The notes beneath the pieces were generated by a model that searched no databases, was not told the DNA's origin, and saw nothing but the letters and a program-made list of their open reading frames with translations. DNA of 64,000 nucleotides from Arenibacter hampyeongensis (GTDB lineage: Bacteria; Bacteroidota; Bacteroidia; Flavobacteriales; Flavobacteriaceae): assembly GCF_002909255.1 (NCBI RefSeq), contig NZ_PIOB01000001.1, forward strand, positions 496,001 through 560,000, written 5' to 3'. How positions within the stretch are numbered: the stretch's first letter is position 1; each line of letters begins with the position of its first letter. The position numbers and the translations under genes are program-made. Shown piece after piece: positions 1-9,424 of this stretch.

Positions 1-1010
1 CCCATAATATTGAACATGCCGGACTTTTTATAATGGCCTTTTTTGCATTTCTTGCCCTTGGCTTCAGTGGCTTTAAGTCCCTTAACAGTTATGTTTTTAC
101 AGCCTCCATATTTGCCGGTGTAGCACTGGCGCTATATTACCCCCAATACTTTTTGCAGATTGGCAATTTTAAACTTACCGCACTGATCATACCCTTGATC
201 CAACTCATTATGTTCGGCATGGGCACCTCCATGAAACTGGGCGATTTTGCAGAAGTTATCAAGTCGCCCAAAGGGGTGTTGGTGGGTGTCAGTGCACAGT
301 TGGGTATAATGCCGATCATGGGCTTTGTCCTGGCAAAATATAGCAATTTTCCACCGGAGATTGCGGCGGGGATTGTCCTCATCGGTTGTTCCCCCAGTGG
401 GGTGGCATCCAATGTAATGGCATATTTGGCGAAGGCCAACCTAGCGCTTTCCATCACAATTACCTCCATTTCCACAATTCTTGCACCTTTTGTAACACCA
501 CTTCTTATGAAGTTTTTGGCAGGAGAATTTATTGAGATTGATGTGTTGGACATGATGTGGAGTATTGTAAAGATGATTATTTTGCCTCTCGGTGTTGGAC
601 TTCTCTTTAACCGTTTGCGGGGAGATAGGGCAAAATGGATGGACAAGGCACTGCCTGTAATTTCCATGTTGGGCATTGGCCTTATAATTGTAGTGATAAC
701 GGCTGCGGGTAGGGATAGTCTTTTGGACATTGGCGGAATCTTAATGTTATTGGTACTTATCCATAACTTATTTGGCTACATGCTGGGATATTGGTACGCC
801 CGATTATTGCGATTGAATGAGCAGGATTCTCGCACGATTGCACTGGAAGTGGGGATGCAAAATGGAGGACTCGCCTCTGGAATTGCAAACTCCTTGGGCA
901 AGATAGCCACCATGGGCCTGGCACCGGCTGTTTTTGGACCCTTGATGAACATAACGGGCTCTATTCTCGCTTCTTATTGGCACAAAAGACCTCCAAAAGA
1001 CAGCAATTAA
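1..1010 (+). CDS. Bile acid:sodium symporter (BASS) family transporter, 5' end outside the window
   Basis: Sodium-coupled inner-membrane carrier of the BASS superfamily; members move bile acids or small organic acids such as pyruvate and pantoate. The frame is open to the left edge (codons from position 3), so the ATG at 33 need not be the start and the N-terminus is probably missing. About nine hydrophobic segments are visible, with the family's Gly/Pro-rich crossover stretches: 'MFGMGTSM' early, 'GCSPSGVASNVMAYLAKAN' in the middle and 'EVGMQNGGLASGIAN' near the C-terminus. The ion-site-like Asn and Gln residues lie in these stretches. The substrate cannot be read from the sequence. It lies 50 nt upstream of a secreted cytochrome-type lipoprotein on the same strand, so co-transcription is possible. 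Confidence 0.85.
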   Translation, partial: HNIEHAGLFIMAFFAFLALGFSGFKSLNSYVFTASIFAGVALALYYPQYFLQIGNFKLTALIIPLIQLIMFGMGTSMKLGDFAEVIKSPKGVLVGVSAQLGIMPIMGFVLAKYSNFPPEIAAGIVLIGCSPSGVASNVMAYLAKANLALSITITSISTILAPFVTPLLMKFLAGEFIEIDVLDMMWSIVKMIILPLGVGLLFNRLRGDRAKWMDKALPVISMLGIGLIIVVITAAGRDSLLDIGGILMLLVLIHNLFGYMLGYWYARLLRLNEQDSRTIALEVGMQNGGLASGIANSLGKIATMGLAPAVFGPLMNITGSILASYWHKRPPKDSN

Positions 1011-1060
1011 TGGGTATTAAAAGTTAAATTTGATCAAACCAAAAGCACTGATATAGTAAT

Positions 1061-3286
1061 ATGCTGAAATTGAATAGATTAAAAGTGACCCTGCTTCTTC
1101 TGGTCATTGTAAGTTGTGGAAAAAAAGAATACAAGGATAAAATTTATGAAAAACCGGAAATTGTGAGGGAAGCGCCATCGGATTTTCTTTCTCCTGAAGA
1201 AAGTCTGAAAACGTTTTACCTGCCGGAAGGATATAGGATAGAATTGGTAGCAAGTGAACCTATGGTCAACGAGCCGGTAGCCATAGCATGGGACGGCAAT
1301 GGCAAGATGTATGTGGCTGAAATGAGTACCTATATGCAAAACGTAGATGGTGTTGGTGAAGACGAACCTACCAGTCAGATAAAACTCTTGGTAGATTTGG
1401 ATGGGGATGGAAAAATGGACAAGAGCACAGTGTTTATTGATAGTCTTCTTCTCCCTAGGATGATTTTACCCTTGGATGACCGACTTATAGTGAATGAAAC
1501 TTATTCCTACGATTTATGGAGCTATAGGGATACAGATGATGACGGTGTGGCCGACGAAAAAATTAGGGTTTATGAAAATCCAAAAAGGAGGGGAGGTAAC
1601 CTAGAGCACCAACAGAGTGGTCTTGTATGGAACTTGGATAATTGGGTGTATACAACCTACAATCCATTACGGTTCAGGTTTAATAAGGATGGTATACAAG
1701 TAGATTCCCTGGTAGATGGTTCCAGTGGACAATGGGGGCTAACCCAGGACGATTTAGGAAATATGTATTATTCTTCTGCAGGTGGAGAAACTGCGGCCTA
1801 TGGTTTTCAGGTACCGCCAATATACGGGGAAGTGGACTTGGAAGGGCAGATCTCGGAAGGATTTATGGAACCTTGGCCAATTGTTGGCACCCCTGACGTA
1901 CAGGGTGGTGCAGAATTAAGATTGAAGGAAGATGGTACCCTGAATAAATTTACCGGGGTAGCCGGACAGGAAATATTTAGAGGTGATAAATTGCCCCCAT
2001 CCACTTATGGCGATCTATTTATTCCGGAACCAGTGGGCAGGTTGATTCGCAGGGCGAAAATAAAAAATGAGAATGGTAAAAAAGTGTTGTACAATGCCTA
2101 CGACCAAGCTGAGTTTTTAGCTTCCACGGATTTGAACTTTAGACCTGTACAGGCACAAACAGGACCTGATGGGAGTCTTTACATTGTTGATATGTACCGT
2201 GGCATTATCCAGGAAGGCAACTGGACAAGGGAAGGAAGTCATTTAAGACCGGTCATTCTACGTAAAGGTTTGGACAAGAACATTGGGAGAGGTAGGATAT
2301 ATCGTATAGTCCATGAAGAGATCAAACCTGATGGAAAACCCAACCTTTTGGACAAGTCTGCTGAGGAGCTAGTGGAGTATTTGGGACATCCCAACGGATG
2401 GTATAGGAATACGGCCCAAAAGCTGATCATATTAAAGGGAGATATGGACATTGTCCCTAAATTGACGGAAATAGCAAGCGATAATGAGTCTTTTTGGACC
2501 AAAAACTTTGGAGATAAGGATTATCCCCGCGAAAGGGTTCATGCGCTTTGGACTTTGGAAGGACTGGGTGTTTTGGATAAGTCTCTTATTCTTGAAAAGC
2601 TAAATGATGTGGACCCCAGGGTCCGTATTACGGCTATAAGATTAAGTGAGGAATTTTTGAAGAAAGACGATCAAGACATAACGCAAGCCATAGCGAAATT
2701 GCAAAAAGACACCGATATTAATGTAGTAAATCAATTGGTATTGAGTTTAAGGTATTCCACAAATACTGTAGTCTCCGATGCCCTGAGTGCCATCTCAGAA
2801 CAATACGGAGATAATGAGCTGGTAGCGGCTTCAGTGGCACTGGGTTTAAAGGCAAAAGATTCAGATTTACTAAAATTAAAGCATAGGCTGGCCAGTAAAA
2901 GCAATGGCCATAAATGGAGGGCTTTGGATGGATATGATATTTATAAACAGACCTGCGTTACCTGTCATGGATCTGATTTGAAGGGTGTTCCCACTGGAGA
3001 AAATTCCCTAATAGCACCTTCCTTAATTGGTTCACCAAGAGTTCTTGGTGATAAAGAAGTGCTTGTAAAAATTCTTTTAAATGGACTCACAGGACCCATA
3101 GATGGAAAGGAATACGGCATTATGCTACCAATGGGCTCCAATGACGATGATTGGATTGGCCATGTAGCTACTTATATTCGTTCCATGAACGATACTACTA
3201 TGGTCCATGAAAATGAGGTAAGGGATATCCGTGCCAATAATCAGGAGAGGAAAAGCTATTGGACTTTAAAGGAGCTAATGAAATAA
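1061..3286 (+). CDS. Secreted beta-propeller / HEAT / cytochrome c lipoprotein (membrane-bound dehydrogenase type)
   Basis: 741 aa. A type II signal peptide ends at lipobox VIVSC with Cys19. Residues about 45-400 form a propeller typical of the 'PVC-type haem-binding' or membrane-bound dehydrogenase family, beginning 'FYLPEGYRIELVASEP'. Residues about 430-620 look like HEAT-type helical repeats. The C-terminal 110 residues are a c-type cytochrome with CVTCH at 632-636 and candidate distal ligands Met688 or Met691 in MLPM. Known relatives are thought to oxidise sugars or alcohols at the cell surface and pass electrons to haem c; the substrate is unknown. The order propeller, HEAT, cytochrome is common in Planctomycetes, Verrucomicrobia and Bacteroidota. 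It faces the convergent minus-strand operon only 24 nt downstream. Confidence 0.85.
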   Translation: MLKLNRLKVTLLLLVIVSCGKKEYKDKIYEKPEIVREAPSDFLSPEESLKTFYLPEGYRIELVASEPMVNEPVAIAWDGNGKMYVAEMSTYMQNVDGVGEDEPTSQIKLLVDLDGDGKMDKSTVFIDSLLLPRMILPLDDRLIVNETYSYDLWSYRDTDDDGVADEKIRVYENPKRRGGNLEHQQSGLVWNLDNWVYTTYNPLRFRFNKDGIQVDSLVDGSSGQWGLTQDDLGNMYYSSAGGETAAYGFQVPPIYGEVDLEGQISEGFMEPWPIVGTPDVQGGAELRLKEDGTLNKFTGVAGQEIFRGDKLPPSTYGDLFIPEPVGRLIRRAKIKNENGKKVLYNAYDQAEFLASTDLNFRPVQAQTGPDGSLYIVDMYRGIIQEGNWTREGSHLRPVILRKGLDKNIGRGRIYRIVHEEIKPDGKPNLLDKSAEELVEYLGHPNGWYRNTAQKLIILKGDMDIVPKLTEIASDNESFWTKNFGDKDYPRERVHALWTLEGLGVLDKSLILEKLNDVDPRVRITAIRLSEEFLKKDDQDITQAIAKLQKDTDINVVNQLVLSLRYSTNTVVSDALSAISEQYGDNELVAASVALGLKAKDSDLLKLKHRLASKSNGHKWRALDGYDIYKQTCVTCHGSDLKGVPTGENSLIAPSLIGSPRVLGDKEVLVKILLNGLTGPIDGKEYGIMLPMGSNDDDWIGHVATYIRSMNDTTMVHENEVRDIRANNQERKSYWTLKELMK

Positions 3287-3290
3287 TATA

Positions 3291-3335
3291 AAAAGGGGCA
3301 ACCAGATGTTTACAGTTGTATGCGTTGTCCCTTTA
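3291..3335. terminator. Possible terminator hairpin between convergent genes
   Basis: AAAGGGGCAA (3292-3301) can pair with TTGTCCCTTT (3326-3335), a ten-pair stem with one G-T wobble and a 24-nt loop. It sits between the end of the plus-strand cytochrome lipoprotein and the end of the minus-strand operon; the right arm overlaps the last codons of the minus-strand gene. On the minus strand the stem runs into five T residues but then has one C-A mismatch. This is a weak call. Confidence 0.3.
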
Positions 3336-4302
3336 AATTGCTTTCCTCCAACTTTTCAATGACGACCATATTCTTAACGGCATCCTCTAGTGGAGTAGGC
3401 ACTGGAGTATTATTCTTTATGGCCTGCGCAAAAAGATCTGCCTGAATCGTGTATTGATTACAGATATCAAATTCTATGGTTTGGCACTCTTCGTCAATTG
3501 TGAGCCATATTTTTGCTGGCCGATCTATAGGGGGGTTAAAGGGCAGTTCAAATTTTATATTTCCTTTGGTTCCGAAAATTTGTGCCTGTTGATTGTATGC
3601 CATTTGTGTTGAGCTGAAGAATACCGAAGTTCCAGTTTCAAACTCCAATATTCCAGAGGTTAAAACGTCTACCTTGAAATCTGGGTGATAGTCTATTACC
3701 GCGGAAATACTTTTGGGTTCCGAATTGAACAAAAAACGGGAGAGGGAAATAGGGTAGCATCCAATATCCATTAAACTACCACCCCCGAACTCCTTGCTGT
3801 TTACAATGCTATTGGGGTCATCTTCATAAAAGGAGAAAGAAGATTGAATGGTTTTAATGTCACCTATAACCTTTTGGTCCACTAATTCCTTAACCTTTAT
3901 CCATTGGGGGTGATGCCTGTACATAAAGGCTTCCATAACCTTTAAATGTGGATGGTTTTGGGAGGCCTTCAACAATTTTTCAGCCTCCTTACTGGATAGT
4001 CCCACTGGTTTTTCAACCAACACATGCTTGTCAGCTTCCAAGGCCTTTATAGCCCAGTCTACGTGAAGATGATTGGGAAGTGGAATATAGAGAGCATCTA
4101 CCTCCTTATCGTTTAGTAATTCCTCGTAGGAACCGTAAAATTTTGGAATTTTAAATCGCTTGGATATATTTTTCGCCTTGTCCAAATTTCTTGAGGCAAT
4201 TGCATGAACATCCCCATGTAGGCAGTTGAGCATTGCCGGAATTACTTGCTCCGTAGCAATATGGGCAGTGCCCAAAATACCCCATTTAAGTTTTTCGTTC
4301 AT
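3310..4302 (-). CDS. Gfo/Idh/MocA family oxidoreductase
   Basis: 330 aa, the usual length for NAD(P)-dependent sugar or inositol dehydrogenases of this family. The N-terminal Rossmann fold has GILGTAHIA at residues 8-16, and the family EKP motif is at 97-99. The C-terminal sheet domain includes 'GGGSLMDIGCYP' at 173-184, which resembles the dihydrodiol dehydrogenase / 1,5-anhydrofructose reductase branch. No signal peptide is present, so it is cytoplasmic. It is the last gene of the minus-strand operon, 8 nt after an aldolase-family gene, which suggests a redox step on a sugar acid or keto sugar produced or consumed by the two upstream aldolases. The exact substrate is unknown. Confidence 0.88.
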   Translation of the reverse strand: MNEKLKWGILGTAHIATEQVIPAMLNCLHGDVHAIASRNLDKAKNISKRFKIPKFYGSYEELLNDKEVDALYIPLPNHLHVDWAIKALEADKHVLVEKPVGLSSKEAEKLLKASQNHPHLKVMEAFMYRHHPQWIKVKELVDQKVIGDIKTIQSSFSFYEDDPNSIVNSKEFGGGSLMDIGCYPISLSRFLFNSEPKSISAVIDYHPDFKVDVLTSGILEFETGTSVFFSSTQMAYNQQAQIFGTKGNIKFELPFNPPIDRPAKIWLTIDEECQTIEFDICNQYTIQADLFAQAIKNNTPVPTPLEDAVKNMVVIEKLEESNLKGQRIQL

Positions 4303-4310
4303 ATTTATAT

Positions 4311-5222
4311 TTAAAGGACCTTTGATCTCTCGAACTGGTCTATAAATTGTTTTACCTTCTGGCGTTCCCTATTTTCAAATTTTCGTAACGGTAGTGCCAT
4401 ATGGTCCTCACAAATGTCCATCACGGATAGGGCACATTTTATTCCTTTTGTAATTCTGGAGGAATTCTTGCCTACACAATAAATTGTGCTGTTTACAAAG
4501 GCGACTTTGTTACGCAGTATTTTTATATCTTCTAAATTATTTGCCACCGAGGCGTTGTAAAGATCAACAAATAATTCCGGTAAGAAATTTGCCCCACCAG
4601 CTACGGCCCCATGACCACCATATAGTATGGTCTCCGGTAAAAACATTTCCGTCCCCACAATAATAGAAAACTCCGGGGTCTCTTTAAACGTTTCAATTAG
4701 CGAGTAGAAATAGGACATATCACCAGAACTGTCTTTAATCCCAATGGCACCTAATTCCTTGGCCTTTTTTACGGTCTCCAAAGAGAGGTGTAATTTGGTA
4801 CAGCTCGGCATATTGTACATCATGACCGGCAAGGACAATTGAGGAATTAAGCGCTCCAAATAGTCGATCATTTCTTCTTGGGAAATGGGTAGATAATAAG
4901 GAGGGGCAACCACCACTGCATCTGCACCCGCTTCTTTGGAGTGGGCTGCAATTTCTAAAGAGCCATTAAAAGAGGTGTCCGTTATTCCCACTAGTACGGG
5001 AACCCTACCGCGGATATATCCACAAGCCTTGGTTATAAGTTCTTTTCGCAATGCATAACTAAGACTAGGGGCTTCCCCATTGGTTCCTAAAAGGAAAATA
5101 CCGTGTACGCCACCGGTAATTAAGTGCTCTATCAGTTTTTCCAATCCTTTTTCATCCAATCCGCCGTCTGCGGTAAGAGGGGTAACCATTGGGGGAATAA
5201 TCCCTTTTAACTCTAATGCCAT
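4311..5222 (-). CDS. DHDPS / N-acetylneuraminate lyase family aldolase
   Basis: 303 aa TIM-barrel lyase of the DapA/NanA superfamily, which makes or cleaves pyruvate-derived C-C bonds through a Schiff base. GTNGE at 46-50 matches the GTTGE pyruvate-binding loop. Tyr136 in MMYNMPS and Lys163 in GIKDSSGD fit the catalytic tyrosine and Schiff-base lysine. Biosynthetic DHDPS normally sits with lysine genes; here the neighbours are glycoside-hydrolase-like proteins and an oxidoreductase. A catabolic role on a 2-keto-3-deoxy sugar acid or a sialic-acid-like substrate is therefore more likely. It is followed after 8 nt by the Gfo/Idh/MocA gene and preceded by a divergent paralogue. Confidence 0.85.
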   Translation of the reverse strand: MALELKGIIPPMVTPLTADGGLDEKGLEKLIEHLITGGVHGIFLLGTNGEAPSLSYALRKELITKACGYIRGRVPVLVGITDTSFNGSLEIAAHSKEAGADAVVVAPPYYLPISQEEMIDYLERLIPQLSLPVMMYNMPSCTKLHLSLETVKKAKELGAIGIKDSSGDMSYFYSLIETFKETPEFSIIVGTEMFLPETILYGGHGAVAGGANFLPELFVDLYNASVANNLEDIKILRNKVAFVNSTIYCVGKNSSRITKGIKCALSVMDICEDHMALPLRKFENRERQKVKQFIDQFERSKVL

Positions 5223-5376
5223 ATATTTTCTTTTGTTGAGAACAAAGTAAATTTAAAAGGCAGGGGTGTACCACAACTATATTATTTAAAACAGATAATA
5301 TATTGACCATTGTGCCTTTTATCCCACAGCCATGTAAGAACCTTAGCTGAGATTGCCTGTGGGGCACTCTGCAATG

Positions 5377-6309
5377 TCAGGATTTATCTTCCCTCTGTGT
5401 CTTCAGTTCGTTTTCAAGTTGTAGTATCCTATCTATATGCCTGTCTGCCAATTTTTGATGCAAGGCATCAAAGGGCAGAATGGGATTACGTACGTTGGGG
5501 GTGTTATAAATTCCTTGACGATACAATAAGCGTTTAAAAAAATGTATGGAGATATCCAGATTTTGATTGGAAAATGCCAATACGGGAATTATTTTATCGA
5601 ACAAGGCTTCTGCCTCCATAATCTTCCCTTCTTCAAACAGACGATATATTGTGGTGTAAATTAAATGCATCCCTGTAGGCATGAAGGCGTGTACTCCCCT
5701 TTGAAGCCCTTCCATCATTTGTGTAACGGCCCAACCTCCACTTAGGTTTAATTTGCCTTGGGTCAGTTCCAAAATACGTGAATATTTTGGGCCAGCCGGA
5801 ACGGTTTCGATTTTTAAACATCGGAATGCAGACACTTTTTCGAACAAATCACATATAATTTTATCCGATAGGCCGTATCCGGTAGCATCCCAATCCTGTA
5901 GCATGATCATTTCTGGGTCAAGTGCCGCCAATTCCATAAAATGATTTCTAAATTGATAATCGTCAACATATGGAATTTGGAACAATACATTTTTGCAACC
6001 TAATTCCATATATGCTTTTAGGAGTTCCTTGCTTTTGGATAAATCCTGTTCCCCTGCACCACCTATAACGGGAATCCTATCATTTACGGTTTCCACGACC
6101 AGGCCAAGTATTCTTATCCTTTCCGTTTTGGATAATTTATATACTTCTGCAGCCATGGCAGGTACCAAAATACCGGCGACCCCTGCCTCCATCGCCTCCA
6201 TTACATTGTTTTTCAATGCTAAAAAGTCAATGCCGTCCGCTTTTGTAAACGGAGTGTTAAGAACAGTAACAATTCCTTTTAAGGGATAAAGCTCTTTTTT
6301 GGCCAGCAT
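5377..6309 (-). CDS. Divergent DHDPS-family protein with the catalytic Tyr position altered
   Basis: 310 aa from the ATG at 6309, which lies one base after the stop of the upstream gene. An in-frame ATG at 6336 would add nine residues and overlap that gene, so I prefer 6309. The DapA/NanA TIM barrel is recognisable ('GIVTVLNTPFTKADGIDF' near the N-terminus). A lysine at residue 166 (CLKIETV) sits where the Schiff-base Lys belongs. In the segment matching YNxPS of the family it reads IMLQDWDATG, so the usual Tyr is replaced. The GTTGE-type loop is also changed to VPAMAAEV. It may be a lyase with altered chemistry or a non-catalytic paralogue. A gap of 154 nt separates it from the second aldolase. 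Confidence 0.75.
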   Translation of the reverse strand: MLAKKELYPLKGIVTVLNTPFTKADGIDFLALKNNVMEAMEAGVAGILVPAMAAEVYKLSKTERIRILGLVVETVNDRIPVIGGAGEQDLSKSKELLKAYMELGCKNVLFQIPYVDDYQFRNHFMELAALDPEMIMLQDWDATGYGLSDKIICDLFEKVSAFRCLKIETVPAGPKYSRILELTQGKLNLSGGWAVTQMMEGLQRGVHAFMPTGMHLIYTTIYRLFEEGKIMEAEALFDKIIPVLAFSNQNLDISIHFFKRLLYRQGIYNTPNVRNPILPFDALHQKLADRHIDRILQLENELKTQREDKS

Positions 6310-6310
6310 A

Positions 6311-8653
6311 TTATTCTTTTTTAATAAGCCAAACATCGGTTACCCGGGATTGCTTTCTCCAGTTTAGGTGTTCCTCATCGGGTTTGTCAAAAGTGACTTT
6401 TAAATTGCCGTCCTTGATTAGATTTTTGGATAGGGGAAATTCTTTAAATTCCTCAAAGCCTTTTTCATATTTGGTAGGTTTTAGCCGTTCTCCGTTTGCC
6501 CTTAAAAGTGCTTCGCCATAACCTGAAACACGAATTAGGTAATTGGAATTTGTATCAAGCCCAGTATACTCCAATGCGGGGGTAAATTGGAATAATTGGG
6601 TAGACAAACGTTTTCTACTTAAACCATCGTTTTCCCATAGAAAGTCTATGGCATCATCTGTTTTTGAGGTTACATGTTTGGCATCCGCACTGGATATATT
6701 GTCGTAAAAGCTTCCCTCTCCTGGTTTTTCGTAGTTTCTGATAAACTCCAATCGCGCTAACTTTTCGGATTCAGACTTAAAAGCTTCAATTTGTTTGAAT
6801 TCGTCTTCCAACCACCATCTATTGTTTAGGGGGTAATCTATAAAATCCAATATTGCGCCCCTTTCTGAACCACTTGCTTGATACTTTTTTACACTGGTCT
6901 GAGCTCCAACAGATTTAAATAGTTTTTCGCCATATTCAAAAACCTTTTCCTTCAACTCTTGTGAAACCAATTCGGTATCTGCCTTATTAATGTGTTGCAG
7001 GGCATCGTTCATAGCCTTATCTGCCCCAATAGCCTTTGCCTCGGCCAGTATTTCATAAGCTTCAGCTTCCAGACCTTTTTCATAGGCCAGACGGTCTTGG
7101 ATATAAGCGTCGTAATAGGCGCGCATAATTAATTGTTGCCATCTCCAATTATCTGCCAGATCAGGATTGTTAACCTCCAAATTTTTCCAAAGCGCCAAGG
7201 TTTCTTTGATCGACTTGTTTTCCAAAATGGGTCCATCCCAGTTCTTTTCCAAGTCAAATATGCCTTTGGCCGCTTCTTCTGCCACCTCTGGACCAAAGAA
7301 AAATTGCGCGTATTCATGGATTATGGTTTTGGGATCTTTCTTGGAATCCCAACCCAATTGGCTCCATAGAACTTTATTTACATCATCATGGGAACCATCG
7401 GAATAGGTAATAAAACCATCGGTGTATTTGGTGTCCCTATTAAAAAGTTCTGTGTACATGAGTGGTTGTGGGTTAGAAGGTTCCCTGCCCAAGGTCAAGG
7501 CATATGCCTGGTCCCAATTGTCCACGGGATAATGGCATCTAACGGTATGGGTTATATCCGGATAAAAGCGATGCATGTATTTTTTTGGCAACATTTCGCG
7601 CTCCAGGTCAATTGGTGGGCTACTTGGTCCGTAAACAACGCCTTTTAACCAATTTGGACCCTCTTTGTCCAGGTAATCAAAAAAATAATCTACTTTTTCC
7701 TTATTAAAACCTTGTAAGGAAACCCAAATGCTGGCATTTGGATGGTATTTGTGCAATATCTCCGACAGGTCATTTAAATAGGGTATTAGCTGCTCAGGAT
7801 GGTTTTCTCCCGGGTCACCACCAGGAACAAACACTCCATCCAATCTAGGACATTTTGCGTAAAAGGCCTCTTGCTCCGCAAGCCCATCCTGATGGGCGTT
7901 TTTTATGGTCAGATCATGTGGTGCCGGTGTCCAGACCCAATACTCGGCATCGTATTTTTCACATATTTTGCTTAATTCCACCTCCATGACCTGTGGATCC
8001 ACTTTAAAGTGGGGACTTGAAGTGGCTTTCTGAAATGGAATGTTTTCAAAACTATTGGCGCCAAAAAGTACCTGTTCCCTAAAATGTTGATCAAATTGTT
8101 CCACTGTCCAGGAGTCCCATGAATTGGCGGTATTGCGATAGCCAAACTGATGTCCGCGTAGGGCGTATTCCGGGGCTTCGGAAAAATCAATGTTAGGGAT
8201 AAGTGATATTTGGTCCTTACTCATTTTGGCGGTTCGCAAAAGTTTGCCAATTCCATATAGTATTCCTCTTTCATCCGCCCCAATGACCCATAGGGTGTTA
8301 TTATTGCCATTGGTCTCATGGAAAATACGATAGCCTTCCTTCTTGAGCTCTTGCCCATCGTGACCATCCCTGGAAGGAACCTTTTCCCCAAAGAGTTCCT
8401 TTTCATTGGCCAAGGTAAGGGCAATGGTGGTCTTGGAATCCCAATTATTGTGTAATCCTAGTTGCAGATCGGTTCGTTTTGCAATTTCTTCCACAAGAAT
8501 GTTTCCAGCTGTTGTCTGTACGGGAGAATTAATTTGGGGCGAGATCATGATATTTGCTTGGGAGAGATCCAAGCTTTTTTGGACTTCCTCAGTACAGGAC
8601 AGCATTGTTCCCGTAATAAATAATACCAGCCAGATTTTTAGTTTAGTGTTCAT
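6311..8653 (-). CDS. Glycoside-hydrolase-like lipoprotein (alpha-glucuronidase/GH20-N type fold)
   Basis: 780 aa from the ATG at 8653; a TTG three codons upstream is possible but less likely. The signal peptide ends in lipobox TMLSC with Cys20, so it is an envelope lipoprotein. Residues about 30-140 resemble the small alpha/beta domain found before the catalytic barrel in GH67 and GH20 enzymes ('GNILVEEIAKR', 'GADERGILYGIGKLLR'). Residues about 150-480 look like a TIM barrel rich in Trp, Asp and Glu, followed by a long helical region and a C-terminal beta domain. I do not recognise a diagnostic catalytic motif, so the family and linkage are uncertain; alpha-glucuronidase-like is the best guess. 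It lies mid-operon, between the FGE-like gene and the divergent aldolase. Confidence 0.65.
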   Translation of the reverse strand: MNTKLKIWLVLFITGTMLSCTEEVQKSLDLSQANIMISPQINSPVQTTAGNILVEEIAKRTDLQLGLHNNWDSKTTIALTLANEKELFGEKVPSRDGHDGQELKKEGYRIFHETNGNNNTLWVIGADERGILYGIGKLLRTAKMSKDQISLIPNIDFSEAPEYALRGHQFGYRNTANSWDSWTVEQFDQHFREQVLFGANSFENIPFQKATSSPHFKVDPQVMEVELSKICEKYDAEYWVWTPAPHDLTIKNAHQDGLAEQEAFYAKCPRLDGVFVPGGDPGENHPEQLIPYLNDLSEILHKYHPNASIWVSLQGFNKEKVDYFFDYLDKEGPNWLKGVVYGPSSPPIDLEREMLPKKYMHRFYPDITHTVRCHYPVDNWDQAYALTLGREPSNPQPLMYTELFNRDTKYTDGFITYSDGSHDDVNKVLWSQLGWDSKKDPKTIIHEYAQFFFGPEVAEEAAKGIFDLEKNWDGPILENKSIKETLALWKNLEVNNPDLADNWRWQQLIMRAYYDAYIQDRLAYEKGLEAEAYEILAEAKAIGADKAMNDALQHINKADTELVSQELKEKVFEYGEKLFKSVGAQTSVKKYQASGSERGAILDFIDYPLNNRWWLEDEFKQIEAFKSESEKLARLEFIRNYEKPGEGSFYDNISSADAKHVTSKTDDAIDFLWENDGLSRKRLSTQLFQFTPALEYTGLDTNSNYLIRVSGYGEALLRANGERLKPTKYEKGFEEFKEFPLSKNLIKDGNLKVTFDKPDEEHLNWRKQSRVTDVWLIKKE

Positions 8654-8701
8654 TTTGTGCAACTTATTTTGATAATATCATTTGAGATAATGGGTAATTT
8701 T

Positions 8702-9424
8702 CTAATCTATGTCCTTTACACATCGTATTCCTACGGGATACACGTGTATTTTTTCCGGCAATACATAGTATCGTTGTGAGGTACGGATAAAGGAGTGGTT
8801 ATTAAAGTTGGATCCCCCACGCATTACCTTGTAGGTTTCCCCATATTGTTCCATGGGGACCTTATTGCCGGGGTAGGGTTTATACCAATCTGCAGTCCAC
8901 TCCCAAACACTGCCCGCCATGTCATAGCAGCCATAGGGACTAGCAGGTTTGGCAATAGATGTACCCCTGGTTTCTTTTTGGTCCCAAACAACATAGGTGT
9001 TGTCATAGGTATTTCCCCATGGAAATACCCGACCATCGATACCCCTTGCCGCTTTTTCCCATTCTTTTTCTGTGGGCAATCTTTTACCGGCCCATTGGGC
9101 ATAGGCGTTGGCTTTGGACCAGGTCACTATTACGGCATTGTTCTTTTTTTCCGGAGAGAATTTAAAAGTGGGGTCAAATTTGGCAAATTCTGCATTGCTT
9201 ACTTCGTACTTATCTATAAAGAATGCCTTTGTGCTGGCAATTTGTTGAGGGCGCTCATCGGGGTCACCATAAGTGCTGCCCATTACGAATTCTCCAGCAG
9301 GAACATAAACCATTCCTTCGGGTGGTGACGGTTTTTCTTGTCCAATCACATTTTGCAGGCTTATGATCAAAACTAGAAATGATAAAAAGGCTTTCATAGG
9401 CTTCATATTATTTGTGTTTACCAT
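8702..9424 (-). CDS. Exported FGE/SUMF1-fold protein lacking the catalytic cysteines
   Basis: 240 aa with an N-terminal signal peptide ending near VIGQ. The formylglycine-generating-enzyme fold is clear: 'GMVYVPAGEFVMGS' at the start, 'RLPTEKEWEKAARG' in the middle, 'GSVWEWTADWY' later, and a C-terminal 'PVGIRCV'. In true sulfatase-activating enzymes a pair of cysteines lies in the segment before the last motif; here that segment reads RTSQRYYVLPEK with no cysteine. It is therefore probably a ligand-binding or structural member of the fold and not an activator; no sulfatase gene was recognised in the window. Its ATG overlaps the stop of the upstream gene by 7 nt, suggesting translational coupling. 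Confidence 0.8.
   Translation of the reverse strand: MVNTNNMKPMKAFLSFLVLIISLQNVIGQEKPSPPEGMVYVPAGEFVMGSTYGDPDERPQQIASTKAFFIDKYEVSNAEFAKFDPTFKFSPEKKNNAVIVTWSKANAYAQWAGKRLPTEKEWEKAARGIDGRVFPWGNTYDNTYVVWDQKETRGTSIAKPASPYGCYDMAGSVWEWTADWYKPYPGNKVPMEQYGETYKVMRGGSNFNNHSFIRTSQRYYVLPEKIHVYPVGIRCVKDID

Noticed and set aside
8795-9328. 177-codon plus-strand frame across the FGE-like gene
   Set aside because: Antisense shadow of a gene with a clear family fold; low-complexity, hydrophobic translation.
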